From NCBI GenBank assembly GCA_017622055.1, contig JAGARY010000466.1, positions 1 to 9,325 on the forward strand: a stretch of DNA of 9,325 nt. Direction: 5' to 3'. The first letter of the stretch is position 1. Each line of letters opens with the position of its first letter. The stretch is from Treponema sp. (GTDB lineage Bacteria; Spirochaetota; Spirochaetia; Treponematales; Treponemataceae). The position numbers and the translations under genes are program-made. The notes beneath the pieces were generated by a model. The model saw only the letters and a program-made list of their open reading frames with translations. It ran no database searches and was not told where the DNA came from. Of the stretch, positions 6,345 to 9,325 are shown in pieces.

Positions 6345-7580
6345 GTATTTTGTTGTAGTTAACACTTTTATTCCCATTGGCCCACGAACGTGCAATTTTT
6401 GTGTACTAATGCCAAGTTCTGCTCCAAAACCAAATTCGCCGCCATCGGTAAAGCGAGTACTGGCATTTACATAAACGCAAGAAGCATCAACAGTTGATTG
6501 GAAAAGTCTGGCGTTGGCACGACTTTCGGTGATGATGCTTTCGCTGTGTTTTGTGTTATGAGAATTTATGTAAGAAATTGCGTCTTCAATTGAATCTACA
6601 GTTTTTATGCAGCAAGCGAAATCTAAATATTCGTTTCCAAAATCATCTTCTGTAGCTTGGAAAAGAAGTTCCGAAGCAACGTAATTTTTTAGAATTGAAA
6701 AAGATTGTTCGTCTGCGTGGATTTTTACACGGCCATCAAAAGTTTTTGCCAAAAGTGGTAAAAATTCTTGCAACATTTTTTTGTGAACAACAATGCATTC
6801 AATTGCATTACAAACACTTGGTCGTTGAATTTTTGCATTTTCGGCAATTTTTGCAGCCATTTCTAAGTTGGCAAATTCGTCAATGTAAAGATGACAAACA
6901 CCACTTCCTGTTTCAATTACAGGAACTTTTGCGTTTTCCACAACATTTTGAATAAGTTTTTTTCCGCCACGAGGTAAAACTACATCAATTTTTCCTACAG
7001 CGTTTAAAATTGCATTAACGTCGTCGTGGTTGTGTTCAATTACTTTTACAAGTTCAATTGCTTCTGGAACACCGTCTTCTACATTTTTAAGTGCGTCTTT
7101 AATTACCCGAACAATTTCTTTATTTGAAACATACGAAGAAGAAGAACCGCGGAGCAAAATGGAATTTCCACTTTTGTAAGCAAGACAGAAAGCATCAACA
7201 GTAACATTTGGACGATTTTCGTAAATAATTGCTACAATTCCAAGTGGCACACGAACTTGACGAATAGACATTCCGTTAGGAGTCTTCCAACCAGCAATTT
7301 CGTCCCCAATTGGGTCTGTTTGAGCAATTACAATGTTTAGGCTTTCAATAATTCCATCAATTCTTTTATCATTTAAAAGCAAACGGTCAATAATTGAATC
7401 TGGCACTCCTTTTTTTTGTGCATTTTCAATATCAATTTTGTTTGCGTCTATAATTGATTTTCGGTTTTTGTCTAAGGCTTGAGCAACAGCTTTTAAAGCG
7501 TTGTTTTTTTGTGTGGCATTTTGAAGGGCGAGTTTTTGACTTCCCTCTTTTAAAGTTTTGTAAGCTGATTCAAGATTCAT
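6315..7580 (-). CDS. proA: Gamma-glutamyl phosphate reductase (proline biosynthesis)
   Basis: ProA reduces L-glutamyl-5-phosphate with NADPH to glutamate-5-semialdehyde, the second step from glutamate to proline. The 421 residues are full length for the family. Landmarks in order are 'RVPLGIVAIIYENRPNVTVD', 'YKSGNSILLRG', 'VVLPRGGKKLI', 'VPVIETGSGVCHLYID', the catalytic cysteine Cys257 in 'QRPSVCNAIE', and the C-terminal 'FTDGGEFGFGAELGISTQ' with 'HVRGPMG'. The start is ATG 7580, not the in-frame TTG at 7592, because GGAGGG (7590-7585) lies 4 bases before it and would be inside the longer version. No proB or proC is in the window. It lies 21 bases behind an unknown gene on the same strand, so it is probably the second gene of that transcript. 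Its 3' end overlaps the prepilin peptidase. Confidence 0.97.
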   Translation of the reverse strand: MNLESAYKTLKEGSQKLALQNATQKNNALKAVAQALDKNRKSIIDANKIDIENAQKKGVPDSIIDRLLLNDKRIDGIIESLNIVIAQTDPIGDEIAGWKTPNGMSIRQVRVPLGIVAIIYENRPNVTVDAFCLAYKSGNSILLRGSSSSYVSNKEIVRVIKDALKNVEDGVPEAIELVKVIEHNHDDVNAILNAVGKIDVVLPRGGKKLIQNVVENAKVPVIETGSGVCHLYIDEFANLEMAAKIAENAKIQRPSVCNAIECIVVHKKMLQEFLPLLAKTFDGRVKIHADEQSFSILKNYVASELLFQATEDDFGNEYLDFACCIKTVDSIEDAISYINSHNTKHSESIITESRANARLFQSTVDASCVYVNASTRFTDGGEFGFGAELGISTQKLHVRGPMGIKVLTTTKYLIDGEGQIR

Positions 7581-7584
7581 AAAA

Positions 7585-7590
7585 CCCTCC
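7585..7590 (-). promoter_or_regulatory. Ribosome binding site of proA
   Basis: GGAGGG on the minus strand, 4 bases before the ATG at 7580, is among the strongest Shine-Dalgarno sequences in the window. It decides the proA start, because a start at TTG 7592 would place it inside the coding region. Confidence 0.85.
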
Positions 7591-7601
7591 AAACCTAATG
7601 A

Positions 7602-8123
7602 CTAGTAGTTTGCCAAGAAATACATTCCAAGAAGCATTGCAATTTTACATTTTTCTTCTGCCCAGTTGATTGAATCTGGAAGATTTGAAATGTACCACCA
7701 GAAAATACCAAATTCTGGGTCAATTCTTAAAGTGTATTCTGTAAATTCATCTGAATCTGTTGGCTGACCAAACATCAAGAAAACTGCTTGATTAATAATT
7801 TGGCGGAAAAGCCCGTAATTTTCTAACCAAGTTTGATTATCTTTTAAAAGTTGGTCAAGTTGAAATAAAAGTTGATCTTTTAATGCAATGTCAGATTTTT
7901 CAACCCAAGTTTTTTGAATTAAAAGTGTAAGATTGTTTTTAAAACTTACTAAAAGTTTTGAAATTGATTCTTCGCTCATTGAAGAAAAATCTTTGCTATA
8001 ACCAAAGGCATTAGCAATAAGATTTGCAGATTTATTAAAGTCGCTTTCATTTTCTAAAAAAGAAGTTAAAGCGTTGATTGTTTCGTTATCTAAAAATTCT
8101 GAAATAAAAGATTGTTTTGTCAT
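7602..8123 (-). CDS. Hypothetical protein upstream of proA
   Basis: This 173-residue protein is not one I recognise. It is predicted mostly alpha-helical and acidic, with no signal peptide and no convincing membrane helix, so it should be cytoplasmic. The N-terminal half (about 1-60) is rich in Ser, Asn and Glu. The middle has a Leu/Gln-rich helical stretch ('KDQLLFQLDQLLKDNQTWLE'). The C-terminal third is aromatic and hydrophobic ('GIFWWYISNLP', 'INWAEEKCKIAMLLGMYFLA'). It ends 21 bases before proA on the same strand, and codon use matches its neighbours, so it is likely a real gene co-transcribed with proA. There is no Shine-Dalgarno sequence before the ATG; instead a promoter -10 lies directly upstream, so the message may be leaderless. 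Whether its role touches proline metabolism cannot be told. Confidence 0.8.
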   Translation of the reverse strand: MTKQSFISEFLDNETINALTSFLENESDFNKSANLIANAFGYSKDFSSMSEESISKLLVSFKNNLTLLIQKTWVEKSDIALKDQLLFQLDQLLKDNQTWLENYGLFRQIINQAVFLMFGQPTDSDEFTEYTLRIDPEFGIFWWYISNLPDSINWAEEKCKIAMLLGMYFLANY

Positions 8124-8158
8124 ATATTAATATTAAATTTTTACAAGTTTTTATTCAA
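8124..8158 (-). promoter_or_regulatory. Promoter of the unknown gene-proA pair, probably leaderless
   Basis: On the minus strand TTGAAT (8158-8153) is followed by a 17-base spacer and TAATAT (8135-8130), a near-consensus sigma-70 type pair. A second TAATAT (8129-8124) lies directly against the ATG at 8123. Transcription normally starts 6-8 bases past the -10, which from the first TAATAT falls on or next to the ATG. No purine-rich ribosome binding site is seen. The boxes are read directly from the sequence; the start site is inferred. Confidence 0.6.
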
Positions 8159-8203
8159 GGGGGTAAACTGGCAATTTTGATACTACCCAGAGAAACAAAT
8201 AAA

Positions 8204-8247
8204 TTAAAAATAACTGTGGTTATTTTTAAATAACCTTGGTTAATTTT
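8204..8247. repeat. Tandem operator-like inverted repeat in the divergent intergenic region
   Basis: Two related palindromic units lie at a 20-bp period. Unit 1 is an 11-bp perfect inverted repeat, TTAAAAATAAC (8204-8214) and GTTATTTTTAA (8219-8229), around TGTG. Unit 2 has TAACC (8231-8235) and GGTTA (8238-8242) around TT. The 18-base stretches at 8210-8227 and 8230-8247 agree at 15 of 18 positions. A spacing of about two helical turns puts both on one DNA face, as expected for cooperative binding of a dimeric repressor or activator. They sit between divergent promoters. Alternatively, unit 1 could be a weak hairpin or chance A/T symmetry. Confidence 0.5.
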
Positions 8248-8259
8248 GTAACAATCTAC

Positions 8260-8287
8260 TTGAATAATTTTTTTAATAAAGTAAAAA
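8260..8287 (+). promoter_or_regulatory. Weak candidate promoter for the FlgO-like gene
   Basis: TTGAAT (8260-8265), the same -35 hexamer as the divergent promoter, is followed 16 bases later by TAAAAA (8282-8287), a poor -10. The spacing suits a start near 8294 and a short leader carrying GAGG at 8307-8310. The A/T-rich context offers other pairs, so this is tentative. Confidence 0.25.
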
Positions 8288-8316
8288 TAATTTGAAAAGA
8301 ATACATGAGGGTTAAA

Positions 8317-8943
8317 ATGAAAAAATTTTTTAGTGTTATTTTTTTGGGAACTTTGTTATTTGGTTTATCTGCAAGAGAAATTGATGCTATGAAATCTTTG
8401 GCAAGAGATTTGTTAAAAGATGTTTTAAGAAGTGAACAAAAAACTGTTATTGTTGGCGGCTTTGAAAGCAATGTTGGTCGTGCAGAAACAAGACAGTTGG
8501 AAGATGCTTTGCAAATTGCTATGTTTGAAACAGGTCGGGTTGAAGTTTTAGATATTGAAGATTTGGATGAAGATTTAGAAGGTGTTGATTTAATTTGTAC
8601 AGGTACAATTTCTAATGGTCGTTCGGCTTATAATATTACAGCAAAATTGTTAGATGCAGAAACAAATAAAATGGTTGGAGTTGCCCTAAAAGAGATTCCA
8701 AAATCGTATATTTCTGATAGAGATGATTATTACGAAGAAGATGATGACGATGATGAATGGGCAAAATGGTTTTGGGGAGCTGTAATTTTACACGAAGCAA
8801 CAAGACCTCGAAGAGTTTATATAAAACCAGCTCATCCAGAGCCACCAAGACCACCAAAACATGCAAAACCTATGAAGCCTGCAAAACCAAAAAAGATGAA
8901 AGAAAAACGTCCAAAAGTTGAAAGAGCAGAAAGAATAAATTAG
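8317..8943 (+). CDS. Exported FlgO/CsgG-like protein with acidic patch and Lys/Pro-rich tail
   Basis: The 208 residues begin with a signal peptide (MKKFF, hydrophobic to Leu17, likely cut after Ala19; no lipobox Cys). Residues 25-128 resemble the FlgO/CsgG/LpoB-like fold: an N-terminal helix, 'KTVIVGGFE' as the first strand (42-50), a helix 'ETRQLEDALQIAMFETG', 'RVEVLDIEDL' (74-83), then 'LICTGTISNGRSAYNITAKL' (92-111) and 'LDAETNKMVGVA'. Such domains occur in envelope assembly proteins that act on outer-membrane secretion or flagellar structures; this is a family analogy only. After the domain come an acidic run (Asp/Glu, 134-147), a short aromatic helix 'WAKWFWGAVILHEA' and a strongly basic Pro/Lys tail (163-208). 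I start at ATG 8317, not 8305, because GAGG at 8307-8310 serves it. A shared terminator follows. Confidence 0.72.
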   Translation: MKKFFSVIFLGTLLFGLSAREIDAMKSLARDLLKDVLRSEQKTVIVGGFESNVGRAETRQLEDALQIAMFETGRVEVLDIEDLDEDLEGVDLICTGTISNGRSAYNITAKLLDAETNKMVGVALKEIPKSYISDRDDYYEEDDDDDEWAKWFWGAVILHEATRPRRVYIKPAHPEPPRPPKHAKPMKPAKPKKMKEKRPKVERAERIN

Positions 8944-8956
8944 ACAAATTGGAATA

Positions 8957-9004
8957 TATAAAAGTGATGTCTAAAAATATGATTTGGAAGACATCACTTT
9001 TATA
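8957..9004. terminator. Bidirectional hairpin terminator between converging genes
   Basis: A perfect 16-bp inverted repeat, 8957-8972 with 8989-9004, encloses a 16-base loop. The stem has GTGATGTC at its core and A/T runs outside, giving CTTTTAT on the + strand and the mirror image on the - strand. It lies between the stops of the rightward FlgO-like gene (8943) and the leftward nuclease-family gene (9010), so it can terminate both. Confidence 0.85.
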
Positions 9005-9009
9005 GTTTA

Positions 9010-9325
9010 TTATTGATTAGAAATTTCTTTTGAAAGTTGTAAAATTTTTTCTTCCGAAAGACCAGTGAGTTTTGCAATTTGTTCGATAGAAAGGTTCATT
9101 TTTAATGCTTCGTTAGCAGTTTCAATAGCTTTTTGTTCAGCACCTTGCTCTATTCCTTCAGCAAGGCCATCTTCAAAAGCTTCTCGTCGTTGAACTCTAA
9201 TATCAGTTTCATAATCATATTCTCCAAAAAGCATATTGTGAACCTCCGTTGACTTTCGTTTAAGATATTCAGAAAGGACTCCATTTTTTATTGAACGGTT
9301 AATTGCTGTGGTAAAAGGATTTTCA
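9010..9325 (-). CDS. PD-(D/E)XK nuclease/transposase (Rpn-like) family protein, C-terminal part (5' end outside window)
   Basis: The frame is open from the window edge to a TAA at 9010 and gives the last 104 residues. Upstream of the first ATG (9234) it continues in frame with 'NPFTTAINRSIKNGVLSEYL', so that Met is internal. The segment 'LFGEYDYETDIRVQRREAFE' followed by 'DGLAEGIEQGAEQKAIETA' and a terminal 'MNLSIEQIAKLTGLSEEKIL' matches the C-terminal tails of the PD-(D/E)XK family transposase or Rpn-like proteins, which are multicopy in treponemes. These are nuclease-like proteins; Rpn proteins promote DNA recombination in E. coli, but the role in spirochaetes is unproven. The catalytic N-terminal domain is outside the window, so activity cannot be judged. 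The C-terminus has a Glu/Gln/Ala-rich helix and an HTH-like segment. Confidence 0.8.
   Translation of the reverse strand, partial: ENPFTTAINRSIKNGVLSEYLKRKSTEVHNMLFGEYDYETDIRVQRREAFEDGLAEGIEQGAEQKAIETANEALKMNLSIEQIAKLTGLSEEKILQLSKEISNQ

Noticed and set aside
6262..6955. Plus-strand frames of 70 and 86 codons within proA
   Set aside because: Both are antisense to proA, whose motifs and strong ribosome binding site leave no doubt. They show no domain or start signal.
8256..8866. Minus-strand frames of 71 and 76 codons over the FlgO-like gene
   Set aside because: They mirror the rightward gene, which has a signal peptide, a ribosome binding site and a domain.
1..9325. CRISPR arrays, tRNA or rRNA genes, complete insertion sequences or phage genes
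   Set aside because: No repeated spacers, no tRNA- or rRNA-like segments and no terminal inverted repeats were seen. The only mobile-type signal is the partial PD-(D/E)XK gene at the right edge.

Overview
The window is AT-rich DNA that reads like the chromosome of a low-GC spirochaete, most likely a Treponema-type organism. Three things point that way. The replication/ribosome cluster (recF end, DUF721/DciA-like gene, rpmH, rnpA, yidD, yidC, jag) is followed directly by a lipoprotein that joins a cyclophilin to an FKBP, an arrangement I associate with treponemes. The window also ends in the C-terminal part of a PD-(D/E)XK 'transposase/Rpn' family protein of the kind abundant in host-associated treponemes. 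Several signal peptides are of a loose spirochaetal type. The assignment is inference from gene content; no rRNA is present to confirm it.

Positions 1-5892 form one rightward block. The last codons of a probable recF overlap a DUF721/DciA-like gene. A short AT-only gap follows, then rpmH (51 codons), rnpA, yidD (overlapping rnpA by 20 bp), yidC and jag/khpB. Jag overlaps a secreted protein of unknown function by one base (TAATG), and the cyclophilin-FKBP lipoprotein follows. A strong intrinsic terminator (5862-5892) closes the block. Functionally it joins tRNA processing and ribosome assembly (RnpA, L34) to membrane-protein insertion (YidD, YidC), RNA-linked envelope control (Jag/KhpB) and extracytoplasmic folding (double PPIase).

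Positions 5907-6344 hold a small type IV prepilin peptidase with a TTG start, placed right behind the terminator. Its 3' end overlaps by 30 bp the 3' end of proA, which runs leftward. ProA and an upstream 173-residue protein of unknown function form a leftward pair, transcribed from a well-formed promoter whose -10 lies so close to the ATG that the mRNA may be leaderless.

Positions 8124-8316 are a divergent intergenic region with a tandem operator-like inverted repeat of 20-bp period. To its right is a secreted FlgO/CsgG-like protein with an acidic patch and a Lys/Pro-rich tail. A perfect 16-bp hairpin (8957-9004) serves as a shared terminator against the leftward PD-(D/E)XK protein that runs off the window.

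Most of the window is ordinary core genome. The parts most worth attention are the double-PPIase lipoprotein, the jag-coupled secreted protein, the tandem operator with its possible leaderless promoter, the terminator-trapped prepilin peptidase and the FlgO-like protein.
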